From: G963665495 sp963677785
Lineage (GTDB): Bacteria > Desulfobacterota > Desulfovibrionia > Desulfovibrionales > Desulfovibrionaceae
Direction: 5' to 3'
Length of the DNA stretch: 64,000 nucleotides
NCBI GenBank assembly: GCA_963677785.2
Contig: CAXXDH010000003.1
Coordinates: 1,674,001-1,738,000 of the forward strand
Every line of letters starts with the position of its first letter. The stretch's first letter is position 1. Below, piece after piece: positions 25,945 through 34,862 of the stretch. The translations under genes and the position numbers were made by a program. Below the pieces are notes generated by a model, which ran no database searches, was not told where the DNA came from, and saw only the letters and a list, made by a program, of their open reading frames with translations.

Positions 25945-27702
25945 CTATTGGGATGCGCTGTTTTCCGGCGCGCCGTCCGGTAATGCTATCCGCGAAATCC
26001 GCAGGTAGCTGCGCGGGTTCAGCTGCTCCTGATACAGCGTCTGCAAGGGCAGCTGCGTATCGAGTTTGTAATCGTCGTAGGGTTTCTCATTGCTGAGAGA
26101 AATATTCTGCAACAGCAGGATGTCCTGAAAAAAATGCTGTTGGAGCCTGCTGATCAGTTGCGGCAGGTTATTCCGAGCAAAAAGATAATTCATCGCACTG
26201 TAGCGGTGGATGGTATAGGGGTGCGAACGTTCGTCAATGACCAGAACGTTGCGCCGTGGGTAGTTCTTTTCCAGATACTGCATGACCGCATCGTATCTGC
26301 GGTAGTACAGCAGCCAGTTCACTCCCTCGTTAATGCCGGCCACGGGCCAGGAAAACAGCAACACTGCGCAGCAGCCCAGCAAAATATATTTAGGCGTCTG
26401 CAGCGCTGGTTTGCAACGTTGCAACAGGGCGGCCAGTTCCTGCAGTGCGACTAGCGCGAAGAAAACCAGAACCGGCAGGTAGATGATTCCCAGGCGGGCT
26501 GTGGTGGTCACCGTGAGAATGGCCAGATGGTAGGAGAACTGCAGAATGGTGACCAACAGGTAAGAAACCAGGAAGGCCAGCAGCGGGTAGAACAGCGCGG
26601 GGCGTTTACTGATACGCAGCTGGAAAAAACGCCAGGCTCCCAGGCAGCATCCGGCGCAGGCCAGGAAAAAGACTGGCGCCAGCATGGCGTGTTTGGGGAT
26701 GAAGCCCAGCATGCTGGTCAGGGCGCTGTGCAGATTCCGAATCAGATAATTGACGCCGAACATGGCCTGCCCGTTGTCTATTTCATGGTATTCGGGTGCC
26801 GTGAAATGTAGCGTCTGCCAGGCCACGGGCAGGAGCAGCAGCGGTACCGCCAGAGCCAGCGAGCTGATTCTGGCGTATTCGGTCCGGGGCAGCAGCCAGA
26901 CGAGCAGCAGCGCGAAAACGGCCAGGAACAGGGCGGATTCGTAGCGGCATTGGGCCAGGATCACCAGAGTAAGCAGCAGCCGCTCGGCTTGCGGAGCCGT
27001 ACGCTGGTCCATAAAGCAGTTGAAAAAGTGGAACGCCAGCAGAATGAACAGCAGGTTCACGATTTCGAATCCGCTGCTTGTGGCGTAGATCACGAACAGC
27101 GGATAGGCGGCCAGAAGAACCATGCCCGCAAAGGCCAGCCACAGCGGGAACCAGCGGCGCAGCAGCACGTACCAGACGAACAGGGCGCCGAACGCGGCCA
27201 GAAAGTTGATGATGAATCCATTATATCCGCTGTAGCCTGTCAGCGCATGCGCGGTATAGAGCAGAAAGGGAAAAGTCAGGGGCCGTTTGTCGAGCTGGTT
27301 CAGGAGCGAGGTCTTGACGCCGTGCAGAAACATGGCGTTTTTGGGGATGGAGGCCTGGTGGTCGTAATAGAGATTCATGCCCACGCCGATCAGGTTGGGC
27401 TCGTCGTACAGGACCCGGATCTTGGGTGGCGAGAGCAGAAAGGCGCTGACGCAGAGCACAAAGGCCAGGGCCAGGGGCACCCAATGCGCGCGGATGTTTT
27501 GCCAAAGTACGCGCGCCCCAGGCGCCAGGCGGATCAGGCCGGCGGTCCAGAGGGCAAAGGAAGCGAAAATAAAATAAAAGCCCGTATGCTCGAACCAGAC
27601 CCCGCGTTGCGTATCCGAGGGAAGAAAAAAGCCGCCCCAGAGCGCTCCAAGGCAGCAGAAGGCGAGCAACGTAAGAACGACAGGCGTACGTTTTATCTGC
27701 AT
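25945..27702 (-). CDS. GT39-like multipass membrane glycosyltransferase
   Basis: Integral membrane protein of 585 residues with about twelve hydrophobic segments in the first 440 residues and a soluble C-terminal part of about 140 residues (YLEKNYPRRNVLVIDERSHP...). The first periplasmic loop after residue 120 has VLYDEPNLIGVGMNLYYDH, including the acidic pair expected of the dolichyl-phosphate-mannose (PMT/ArnT) superfamily. It is likely to transfer a sugar from a lipid carrier to an envelope acceptor. Substrate unknown. It lies downstream of pheT-merR on the same strand, 32 bp from merR, so it may be co-transcribed. Confidence 0.7.
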   Translation of the reverse strand: MQIKRTPVVLTLLAFCCLGALWGGFFLPSDTQRGVWFEHTGFYFIFASFALWTAGLIRLAPGARVLWQNIRAHWVPLALAFVLCVSAFLLSPPKIRVLYDEPNLIGVGMNLYYDHQASIPKNAMFLHGVKTSLLNQLDKRPLTFPFLLYTAHALTGYSGYNGFIINFLAAFGALFVWYVLLRRWFPLWLAFAGMVLLAAYPLFVIYATSSGFEIVNLLFILLAFHFFNCFMDQRTAPQAERLLLTLVILAQCRYESALFLAVFALLLVWLLPRTEYARISSLALAVPLLLLPVAWQTLHFTAPEYHEIDNGQAMFGVNYLIRNLHSALTSMLGFIPKHAMLAPVFFLACAGCCLGAWRFFQLRISKRPALFYPLLAFLVSYLLVTILQFSYHLAILTVTTTARLGIIYLPVLVFFALVALQELAALLQRCKPALQTPKYILLGCCAVLLFSWPVAGINEGVNWLLYYRRYDAVMQYLEKNYPRRNVLVIDERSHPYTIHRYSAMNYLFARNNLPQLISRLQQHFFQDILLLQNISLSNEKPYDDYKLDTQLPLQTLYQEQLNPRSYLRISRIALPDGAPENSASQ

Positions 27703-27734
27703 GATATGTCCGCGGGAAAAAAGGAAGACCGGGG

Positions 27735-28049
27735 TTAGTTGCCTTCGCCGGTAAGTATGTCGCGCATTTCCAGCAGGTCCCGGGTTATTTCCCGTGCCAG
27801 GGACTCGTCCCGGCTGGAATGCTGGGCCAGTTCCTTACGCGCGCCGTCTATGGTCAAACCGCGTTCGTGCAGCAGATGTCTGATCGTGCGCAGCAGTTTG
27901 ATATTCTCCTCGGTGTAAAGCCGCTGGCCCTTGTCCGTACGAATGGGCTGCAACTGGGAAAATTCGGTTTCCCAGAAACGGAGGACATGGGTCTTCAGGT
28001 TCAGCATACGTGCGGCATCGCCGATACGATATGTTTTTTCCTCCCCCAT
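27735..28049 (-). CDS. MerR-family transcriptional regulator
   Basis: Small regulator of 104 residues. The N-terminal winged helix (YRIGDAARMLNLKTHVLRFWE followed by QLQPIRTDKGQRLYTEENI) is a full MerR DNA-binding domain. The short C-terminus has no metal-binding cysteines, so no metal effector is implied. An AAGGAG ribosome site precedes the start. It begins 45 bp after pheT on the same strand; a MerR gene behind pheT is a common arrangement in this lineage as I recall. Confidence 0.9.
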   Translation of the reverse strand: MGEEKTYRIGDAARMLNLKTHVLRFWETEFSQLQPIRTDKGQRLYTEENIKLLRTIRHLLHERGLTIDGARKELAQHSSRDESLAREITRDLLEMRDILTGEGN

Positions 28050-28094
28050 GGGAGCTCTCCTTGGAGCGGCGCGCGTAAGGTAAAAAAAAGGCTC

Positions 28095-30494
28095 CTACAG
28101 CCTGACAGGCAACGAATTTATCAATGATTTTGACATATGTGCCATTTCTTTGTCCACGTCTTTATCCTTCAGCGTTCGTTGTCCGTGACGGAAGGTAAGC
28201 CGGAAGGTCAAACGCCGCTCCGCGTTTTCCTCGCCTTCCGGGACGAAGATATCGATCAGGCTCACATCTTCCAGCAATTTGGACTTCTGCGACCGGATGG
28301 TCTTGAAGATTGCTTCCACCTGGAGATTGGGCGGTGAAACCAGCGTAATATCACGGCGCGAAGGCGGAAATTTGGGCAGGTCCGCGAACTGGATAACGCT
28401 CTGGTTGAACAGTTCCCGCAGTGCGTCGGCATCAAGTTCGGCGATCCAGAGGTCCTGGCGGGCGTGGAATTCCTTGGCCAGTTCTTCCTTGACGCGTCCC
28501 ATGTAGCCGATTTCGCGTCCTTGCAGAAGAATCCGGATATAGGGTTCGCGCCAGTAGTCTTCTCCAGCCAGTTCGTATTCCGCTTTCGGAAGCCGCAGGG
28601 ATTGCAGCAGGTGTTCCACCAGTCCTTTCAGATCCAGATAGTCGGCGGTTTCCGCGCGCCAGGGCCAGGATTCGGTCCAGCGTCCGCCGTAGACCAGCAG
28701 TCCGATGCGTACGGGTTCCTGCGCGGTGGTCTCGGAAGCGGCGTCCGCATGAAAAACGTGGGCGAATTCGAACAGCCGCAGGCTGTCGTTGCCCTGGGCG
28801 ATGTTTTGCCTGGCGCTCTGCAGCAGGCCGGGGGCCAGAATGGTCCGCAGGACGTCCTGCTCATCCGAGAGCGGATTCTTTACGCTGATGCGGTTGTCTT
28901 GTTCCAGACCGAGAAAATCTAGGTCGCGGTGGCCGACGAAACTGTAGTTGATGGCTTCGCGCAGACCGAGACCGCGCGCCCAGTGCTTGACTCGCAGTCC
29001 GAAGGCGAATTCGCCTTCGCCCTTGTACCTGGGTTCGACCAGTTGAGGCACGCTGGGAAGCTTGGCCGGAACCCGGTCCATGCCGTACATACGGCCGAGT
29101 TCTTCGATGATGTCCACTTCGCGTTCCAGATCCAGGCGGTGGCTGGGAGCTTCGACACTCCAGGTGTCGCCGGCGCTTTCGTCCACAGCGCAGCCCATGC
29201 CGGAGATGATCCGGCGGCAGAAGGCGTCGTCCAGTTCAATGCCCAGCAGGCTGTTGGCGCGCTTGGGGCGAAAACTGAAGGTGCGTTGTTTCCAGGGCCG
29301 GGGCTCGTCGCGGACAATGCCGGGACGCAGGGAGCCGCCGCTGCATTCGGCGATCAAGGAAGCCGCGCGGTTCATGGCCGTGAGCGACCCAGGCTGGTCC
29401 ACGCCGCGTTCGAAGCGGAACGAGGATTCGCTGGGAAGATTCAACCGGCGGGCCGTACGGCGGATGCTCAGTGGATGGAAAATGGCGGATTCCAGGAAAA
29501 CGTTTTTGCTTTGGGAGTTGATTTCGGTATTGGCGCCGCCCATGACGCCGGCCAGGGCCACGGGCCGTTCGCCGTCCCAGATCAAAATGTCCGTATCCAG
29601 CAGGATCCGTTCCTGGTCGTCCAGGGTCACGAACTTCATGCCCTGCTGTGCGCGGGCCACGCGGATCATGCCGCCGCGCAGGAGGTCCATGTCGAAGGCG
29701 TGCAGGGGCTGGCCGTATTCCAGCATCACGTAATTGGTCACATCCACAATGGTGGAGATGGGGCGCATGCCCATGGCCAGAAGCCGGAAGCGCATCCAGT
29801 CCGGAGACCGGCCGTCGCTGACGTTTTCGATGATCCGCCCCTGGTACACCGGGCAGAGGTCCGCGTCGTCGATCTGTATCTTCATGGAGCCGTCGGCGGG
29901 ATCGCCGTTTTCGGAAAGAGTGATTTGCGGCAGGCGCAGAGGCAGGTCAAAAGACATAGCCACTTCGCGCGCCAGGCCGATCATGCAGAAACAGTCGGCC
30001 CTGTTGGGCGTGACGCCGATGTCGAGGACCTGGGTGTCCAGTCCGAGCGCTTCGGTCAGCTGCTGGCCCGGTGCGCCTGATTCGAGCACCATGATGCCCT
30101 TGTGTCCGGAACCGAGGCCGAGTTCGTCTTCCGCGCAGATCATGCCGCAGGAAACCCTGCCGCGGATCTTGCCTTTTTTGATCTTCATGCCGTTGGGCAG
30201 GTCGGCGCCGATCAGGGCCACAGGCACGAGCTGTCCGGCAGCCACGTTGGGCGCGCCGCAGACGATATCCAGGACGGCATCCTGGCCCGCATCCACGGTG
30301 CATACGGAAAGTTTGTCCGCGTCCGGGTGCTTTTCGCAGGTCAGCACCTTGCCTACGACCACCTTTGCCAATCCTGCGAACGGATTGGCCACCTCTTCGA
30401 CTTCCAATCCGGTCATGGTCAGCCTGTCGGCCAATGTATCAATAGATCCCTCATAAGGGACAAGCTCTTTCAACCACTCAATGCTCAGGAGCAT
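28095..30494 (-). CDS. pheT: phenylalanine--tRNA ligase beta subunit
   Basis: Cytosolic subunit of 799 residues of the alpha2-beta2 PheRS. The domains follow the bacterial order: N-terminal tRNA-binding fold (VVVGKVLTCEKHPDADKLSVC), B3/4 editing domain (MRFRLLAMGMRPISTIVDVTNYVM), B5 (RANSLLGIELDDAFC), catalytic-like domain (GLGLREAINYSFVGHRDLDF) and C-terminal ferredoxin-fold anticodon-binding domain (FPPSRRDITLV). GGAGG six bases before ATG 30494 fixes the start. The alpha subunit gene pheS, normally just upstream, is not in this window: the next 700 bp are non-coding, followed by an insertion sequence. Confidence 0.97.
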   Translation of the reverse strand: MLLSIEWLKELVPYEGSIDTLADRLTMTGLEVEEVANPFAGLAKVVVGKVLTCEKHPDADKLSVCTVDAGQDAVLDIVCGAPNVAAGQLVPVALIGADLPNGMKIKKGKIRGRVSCGMICAEDELGLGSGHKGIMVLESGAPGQQLTEALGLDTQVLDIGVTPNRADCFCMIGLAREVAMSFDLPLRLPQITLSENGDPADGSMKIQIDDADLCPVYQGRIIENVSDGRSPDWMRFRLLAMGMRPISTIVDVTNYVMLEYGQPLHAFDMDLLRGGMIRVARAQQGMKFVTLDDQERILLDTDILIWDGERPVALAGVMGGANTEINSQSKNVFLESAIFHPLSIRRTARRLNLPSESSFRFERGVDQPGSLTAMNRAASLIAECSGGSLRPGIVRDEPRPWKQRTFSFRPKRANSLLGIELDDAFCRRIISGMGCAVDESAGDTWSVEAPSHRLDLEREVDIIEELGRMYGMDRVPAKLPSVPQLVEPRYKGEGEFAFGLRVKHWARGLGLREAINYSFVGHRDLDFLGLEQDNRISVKNPLSDEQDVLRTILAPGLLQSARQNIAQGNDSLRLFEFAHVFHADAASETTAQEPVRIGLLVYGGRWTESWPWRAETADYLDLKGLVEHLLQSLRLPKAEYELAGEDYWREPYIRILLQGREIGYMGRVKEELAKEFHARQDLWIAELDADALRELFNQSVIQFADLPKFPPSRRDITLVSPPNLQVEAIFKTIRSQKSKLLEDVSLIDIFVPEGEENAERRLTFRLTFRHGQRTLKDKDVDKEMAHMSKSLINSLPVRL

Positions 30495-30519
30495 GTTCGC
30501 CTCCGCAAAAATAGTGACA

Positions 30520-30547
30520 GGAGCGCCGTATCTTCATGGTGCGCTCC
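30520..30547 (-). promoter_or_regulatory. attenuator-like hairpin in the pheT leader
   Basis: On the minus strand GGAGCGC and GCGCTCC (7 bp) enclose a loop, and TGTCACTATTTTT follows, ending 12 bases before ATG 30494. A second small hairpin, GCGGC-GCAA-GCCGC, lies just upstream and could compete for pairing. The short leader ORF that overlaps it has only one Phe codon, so classical Phe attenuation is not evident. Confidence 0.35.
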
Positions 30548-30635
30548 GGCGGCTTGCGCCGCACAATCCCGCCCCAGGCGGGCCGTTTTCCCTGTTCTGG
30601 AGTTGTCTGCAAGCAGATGCGCCCCAGGCGCCGCG

Positions 30636-30663
30636 CGTATACTGCGCAAACCGATATAATCAA
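30636..30663 (-). promoter_or_regulatory. putative sigma-70-type promoter of pheT
   Basis: Minus-strand TTGATT (30663-30658) and TATACG (30641-30636) are separated by 16 bp, each matching four of six consensus positions. It would give a leader of about 130 nt before pheT. Confidence 0.35.
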
Positions 30664-31179
30664 CCCATTCGTCCGCAGATGTCAATAAGGCCTTTGTTCT
30701 GTCTTTTGCCTGTTTCTGGCCGCACGAAAAGTGTTTTTTGCCCTCCGGGACAAGTTTGATGTGCAGGTTGGTCTGAATGTCCCAGGCGAAACGGAGTCGT
30801 TATAGCTCCGCAACAATCAATTGTTGATCTGTGATTGCATCCGTACTTATTGCTGTCAATGCGTATGTGTTTGAACTGGAGCAGAGGAATGACTTCAGTA
30901 TATCCAGTTGAATTGGCCTGTTTTGGGACGATTCTTGTTGAGTTTGCTTGCTGGAATGTGATAGTGGTAGAAAATAGTTACTGAAAATGACTGCAAGCAG
31001 CTAATGACAGGGAATTGCTGCGTGTAAAAAACTCTAGACAAAGACTATATTTGAAGAGGTTGTACGCTGCCGCAGCAAGGCAGTGCCGTATGCGCTTCAC
31101 TAGGCGTTGAGTTTGCGATAAGGAGTAGAGTCGTAGATTTAACTGCAGGGGATTTATACATCAAAAAAAGGCGTTGGAA

Positions 31180-31190
31180 TGGGGTCGGGT
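31180..31190. repeat. left target-site duplication of the IS4-type element
   Basis: TGGGGTCGGGT, identical to 32450-32460 on the other side of the element. An 11-bp duplication is within the range for IS4-family insertions. Confidence 0.85.
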
Positions 31191-32449
31191 CACTACTGTC
31201 CGGTTAAATTTGCAAGCCGTAACAAACTAGAATCATAGTCATTTGAGTCACTTTTCTGTGGAGGTCTGAATAGTTCTATCAATGCGATACGGCCGAATAC
31301 GTTCACCTGAAGCAACTGGAGCATTTGCTGAACGCTCATGCCTATTCGGGATGTGAACCGGATGTAAGCTGCAATAAGGTACACGATCAGGGCCGTATAT
31401 ATTTGGGTCAGGACAGCATTTTCAGAGTTGCCGACAAAGCTTTTAATCTTCAGGTTCTGTTTGATTTCCTTGAAGAAAAGCTCAATCTTCCAGCGTTCTT
31501 TGTAAATGTCGGCAATGGTCTTCGGGGCCAGTTTGAAGTTGTTCGTCAGGAACTTGTAATGCTTGCCGGTCTCCTGATCTTTGAACCCGACGCGACGGAG
31601 CTTGAGTTTTCCGTTGGCTGTGGCGACTTCAATGATCTGGTCGGAAGTCACCCCAAGCTTTCTATTGACTGCCTGGCGTTTGACAACCCGATAGGAAGCA
31701 TTGCTTTTTTGCCGGGTGACGAAGTGAACGCCTTGCTTTCCCAAGAGGTGGAACCATCTGTAATCGTTATATGCCTTGTCGAAGGCGACGATGGACCCCT
31801 TGGGCAGGGTGAGAGTTTTTGCAACGCTGAGGTCATGCTTTTTGGCCTCGCTCACGCAAACGAACGCAGGGATATGACCGTCATGATCAAGCAGTGTGTG
31901 CATTTTGACCCCGCCTCGTTTGCTTCGGAAGGAAGCCCAGGGGAAGACCGACAAACACAAACTGATTGTGGAGGAGTCAAGGCTCATCAGTTTGGATTTG
32001 AAACGGAACTTATGCTTGGGAGCATGAGGCGCACAGCGACGGTACATCTCCCCGAACAAGGCCTGGAAAAAGTCCGATGGCCGCTTGTTGTTCGCGTCTG
32101 AAAAAGTCGAACGAGAAACCGGCTTGAGCCCGAGATGGTAGAGCCTTTTCGGGGCTGCTTGCAGATTTCTGATGCAGTCCCGCATGCTTTTCCGCCCGGA
32201 GAGTTGAATGAACACGAGACAGACGAACTGGTTCCAAAAGCCGAAGGTTCGGGGCTGTCGTCCCGTAAGGTGCTCACGCTCCAAGCGTTGAAAAACATGT
32301 CTCGGGATGAAAGATAGCATTTGATTCAGGATTGAGTTATGGTGAGCCACGTCCAAAATCTCCTTTGTTATGTATTGCTTAGACACCAATTCCATAACAT
32401 ATTTCCTGGAGATTTTGGACTTTTTTATTTTACGTTAACCGGACAGCAG
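31191..32449 (-). mobile_element. complete IS4-family insertion sequence (about 1.26 kb)
   Basis: The element is bounded by an identical 11-bp direct repeat on both sides. Its ends carry a 12-bp inverted repeat, CTGTCCGGTTAA at 31196-31207 and its complement at 32435-32446, lying 5 and 3 bp inside the two ends. One intact transposase gene fills it. Perfect flanking repeats and an undamaged ORF point to a recent insertion. It landed between pheT and the CsgG/CHAT gene block, 74 bp upstream of the first gene of that block. Confidence 0.9.
31193..32395 (-). CDS. IS4-family DDE transposase
   Basis: Transposase of 400 residues. The N-terminal region (LNQMLSFIPRHVFQRLE) resembles the DUF4372-type domain found before IS4 catalytic cores. 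Catalytic residues are visible: first Asp in LMSLDSSTISL, second Asp in IVAFDKAYND, and Glu within the YREK signature YKERWKIELFFKEIK, which has the exact Y-x2-R-x3-E-x6-K spacing. The stop codon lies inside the left end of the element. AGGAAA precedes the ATG. The gene appears intact, so the element may be active. Confidence 0.93.
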   Translation of the reverse strand: MELVSKQYITKEILDVAHHNSILNQMLSFIPRHVFQRLEREHLTGRQPRTFGFWNQFVCLVFIQLSGRKSMRDCIRNLQAAPKRLYHLGLKPVSRSTFSDANNKRPSDFFQALFGEMYRRCAPHAPKHKFRFKSKLMSLDSSTISLCLSVFPWASFRSKRGGVKMHTLLDHDGHIPAFVCVSEAKKHDLSVAKTLTLPKGSIVAFDKAYNDYRWFHLLGKQGVHFVTRQKSNASYRVVKRQAVNRKLGVTSDQIIEVATANGKLKLRRVGFKDQETGKHYKFLTNNFKLAPKTIADIYKERWKIELFFKEIKQNLKIKSFVGNSENAVLTQIYTALIVYLIAAYIRFTSRIGMSVQQMLQLLQVNVFGRIALIELFRPPQKSDSNDYDSSLLRLANLTGQ

Positions 32450-32460
32450 TGGGGTCGGGT
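32450..32460. repeat. right target-site duplication of the IS4-type element
   Basis: TGGGGTCGGGT, the second copy of the 11-bp duplication seen at 31180-31190. The original uninterrupted sequence continues directly into AAAGATATTGCC. Confidence 0.85.
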
Positions 32461-32523
32461 AAAGATATTGCCGGCCTCCAATTGTTGTCTCAAAAATCAT
32501 CGGGATAAGGAAGGGTGCCATTG

Positions 32524-33546
32524 ATGAGAACGTTTCACTGTAGCGTTGCATTTGCAGACTGCCGGCGGATTGTTGCGTGTTGTCTTGCTGTTTTTTTTCT
32601 TTTGTCTTCCTGGGCGTGGGCGCCTTCTTGTCAGGCCGCGCGGCTGAAAATGGCCATTGTGGCCTTTGATACGGTGAACGAGCTGGCCAAGGAAGAAGGC
32701 TGGGGACGGCAGGTGAGCGAAATGCTGACCACCGCGGCCGTGAATACGGGCTCTTTTGACGTTGTCGAGCGGCATCTGCTGGAAAAAATCATGAGCGAAC
32801 AAGCCATGGGGGACCGGGAACAGGGGTTCACCTCCGTGGCCCAGTCCGTGGGCAACATGGTGGGGGCGGACTATCTGTTGTCCGGTTCGGTGTTCAAGTC
32901 GCCCCGAGGGCAGCTGCGCGTCGACGCCCGGGTGGTGGACGTCGCCAATGGTGAAATCATTGTCGCCAAAAGCTTTCTTTCCTCGGACAGTCTCAGCTCG
33001 TTGTCGGCCGCGGCCAAGAAGCTCATGAAGCAGATCGTGAAGAGCGTCTATGCGGGCGCGCCTCCAGCGGCGGCGCAGCCGGGCGGACCGTCCGTTCAGG
33101 GGCTTCAGGCCGTATTCACTTTTTTTTCGCCCAGCGGGCTCAGTTTCGCCATGCACGACGGCGACGAACTGACCGCCAGCGAAGCCTATTCCATCTCAAT
33201 GAATCTTGGAAACCGCATGTATGTCTATGTGGCGCAGATCGATTCCATGGGAAACATCTACGCCATTTTTCCCAACCAGAATTTTTCCTCGCACAAAAAT
33301 CCGCTGTCACCGGGAAAAGGCTATCGCTTGCCGGAACAGGATTTTTTTACCCTGGATGAAAACACGGGCAAGGAACGCCTACTGGCCATGGCCACGGTCC
33401 GGCCGAATTCCGAGTTGGATGGTTTGTTTGAGCAACTGCTGCAGGATGGAGGAAGCGGGGGCGAAGACCTGGCCCGGGAATTTCAGGCCGCATGGGACAA
33501 GGCGGACAAGGTGGACAAGGATTCCGTCTGGTTCTGGCACAGATAG
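32524..33546 (+). CDS. exported CsgG-like/DUF4384-like protein
   Basis: Protein of 340 residues with a signal peptide (hydrophobic CCLAVFFLLSSWAWAP, cleavage near CQA). The first half resembles CsgG/curli-assembly-type domains: LKMAIVAFDT, FDVVERHLLEKIMSEQ, GADYLLSGSV and VDARVVDVANGEIIV are in typical order. The second half (FTFFSPSGLSFAMHDGDELT...YVYVAQIDSMGNIYAIFPN) resembles DUF4384, a beta domain often next to caspase-like or TPR proteins. ATG 32524 fits the AAGGAAGG ribosome site better than the GTG at 32515. It is the first gene of an eight-gene block of exported proteins; the IS4-type element ends about 70 bp upstream. Confidence 0.8.
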   Translation: MRTFHCSVAFADCRRIVACCLAVFFLLSSWAWAPSCQAARLKMAIVAFDTVNELAKEEGWGRQVSEMLTTAAVNTGSFDVVERHLLEKIMSEQAMGDREQGFTSVAQSVGNMVGADYLLSGSVFKSPRGQLRVDARVVDVANGEIIVAKSFLSSDSLSSLSAAAKKLMKQIVKSVYAGAPPAAAQPGGPSVQGLQAVFTFFSPSGLSFAMHDGDELTASEAYSISMNLGNRMYVYVAQIDSMGNIYAIFPNQNFSSHKNPLSPGKGYRLPEQDFFTLDENTGKERLLAMATVRPNSELDGLFEQLLQDGGSGGEDLAREFQAAWDKADKVDKDSVWFWHR

Positions 33547-33647
33547 CCGCAGGCGCGCGTAACCGAACAATACGGCCCGTCCCGGAGGGGGCGCGCCGTT
33601 TGCCGTCTAAAGACAGTAGATAGTTCCACATTACAAAGGAGATCCCA

Positions 33648-34784
33648 ATGAAACTCGTTCGAAAATTGAAAACACTGCGCCTGCGTACGTTGCTTGCGGT
33701 TTTTCTGCTGCTCGCGCTCTGCGTGGGGGTTGTGGCGCAGAGCATGCGCGAGGCGCAGCTCGCTCAGGAAGCTGACGCGCGTGAAATTCAGAACACCGGT
33801 ACGTTCGTGGCCACGGACAATGTTCTGAGTACGGAAGATGTGGATAAGGCCAAGGTGAAAAAAGCCGCCGCCAAAAAGAAAAAAGCCAGAAAGAAAAAAA
33901 AGGCCAAGGCTAAAAAGAAAGAGCAGACCGTAGCAGCGGCCGCTTCGGCAGAGAGTGCGGAGCCCGCAGTTTCCATTGATAGCCTGGAGGCCATGAATAT
34001 CAATATAGACCGCGAGTTCGATACCTTTGTCCGGCTGACCAAAAAGGCGGACCAGGAGCGGATAAGTTCCAAGAAGGTTTCGGATAATACCAAGCTGAAG
34101 ATCAACGAAACCAGAGATAAGATCGTAGCCTATTGTAAAAACAAGATGGATGCGGCTCAGCTGGCCAACAATCCCGACCAGGTCGCTTTTTATGACAACG
34201 TGTCCAAGCAGATCACCGCGCGGGCCGCGGCCGCTTGCAGCAATACGCGTGACCAGGAGGCCCTGGACAAGGCACAGTCCTACACAGAAGCCAAGAACAA
34301 GGCCTTCAACCGTATTTTGCAGAGGAAAAAACCCTCGCAGATCACTCCCCGCCAGAAAGCCTATCTGGAACGGCGTACGATTGTGATTCTTGAGGAAAAC
34401 ATGAAAATTTTCCTCTCCATTATCAGCCAGGTGCTTTCGCTGATCAACCAGGCCCAGGCCGCAGTGTCCGACCCCGTATCCTACGGCGTGGGCTGCGCCT
34501 TGAGCACCGCGGTCCGCGTCGCCGCCGGAGGCAGCGTTCTGCCGCCGGAAATCGAAATGCTGCGCTATCTGAGTTCGCGGCTGCAGACCAATATGGACGA
34601 CTACAAGGCCATTCAGAATTCTTTGTACATCCTGACCGGCCGCCCGCCCGTCAACGACCTCTCCGACGACGGCAGAACGCCCACCGGATACGACAAACTC
34701 AAAAACAGCATGGGCCAGCGCGAAGACAAATCCGCGAAGAAAAAATGGCGTTACCAGTCGCAGCCGACCAGAACGGCGCCGTAA
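33648..34784 (+). CDS. exported Lys-rich coiled-coil protein of unknown function
   Basis: I do not recognise this 378-residue protein. A signal peptide or membrane anchor (LLAVFLLLALCVGVVAQS) is followed by an almost pure Lys/Ala stretch around residues 70-95 (KKKKARKKKKAKAKKK). A helical, probably coiled-coil body then runs from about 110 to 350 (INETRDKIVAYCKNKMDAAQ, KNKAFNRILQRKKP). A less polar patch near 260 (IFLSIISQVLSLINQAQAAV) may be an amphipathic segment. The tail is basic. The start has an AGGAGA ribosome site. It lies 101 bp after the CsgG-like gene and 78 bp before the CHAT gene. Confidence 0.75.
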   Translation: MKLVRKLKTLRLRTLLAVFLLLALCVGVVAQSMREAQLAQEADAREIQNTGTFVATDNVLSTEDVDKAKVKKAAAKKKKARKKKKAKAKKKEQTVAAAASAESAEPAVSIDSLEAMNINIDREFDTFVRLTKKADQERISSKKVSDNTKLKINETRDKIVAYCKNKMDAAQLANNPDQVAFYDNVSKQITARAAAACSNTRDQEALDKAQSYTEAKNKAFNRILQRKKPSQITPRQKAYLERRTIVILEENMKIFLSIISQVLSLINQAQAAVSDPVSYGVGCALSTAVRVAAGGSVLPPEIEMLRYLSSRLQTNMDDYKAIQNSLYILTGRPPVNDLSDDGRTPTGYDKLKNSMGQREDKSAKKKWRYQSQPTRTAP

Positions 34785-34862
34785 CAGACGCGGTTTCACA
34801 ACGACAACACCAGGCGGGGCGGGCGCATGCCGCTCCGCCTGACAAACTCCGGGAACGTTTTT

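Larger units (their letters stand above)
30495..31179. other. long intergenic region between pheT and the IS4-type element
   Basis: About 690 bp with no credible gene. The 200 bp next to pheT are GC-rich and hold the promoter and hairpins listed separately. The remainder (30700-31179) is AT-richer and shows no RNA gene or coding bias that I can see, apart from a short CAACAAT/ATTGTTG inverted repeat near 30810. Confidence 0.55.

Noticed and set aside
28929..30080. 383-codon plus-strand open frame inside pheT
   Set aside because: It is antisense to conserved PheRS domains and reads like low-complexity Gly/Ala/His shadow protein.
33483..34799. 438-codon minus-strand open frame opposite the Lys-rich protein
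   Set aside because: Its Phe/Leu-rich runs are the complement of the Lys-rich coding stretch; no membrane-protein family pattern is visible.
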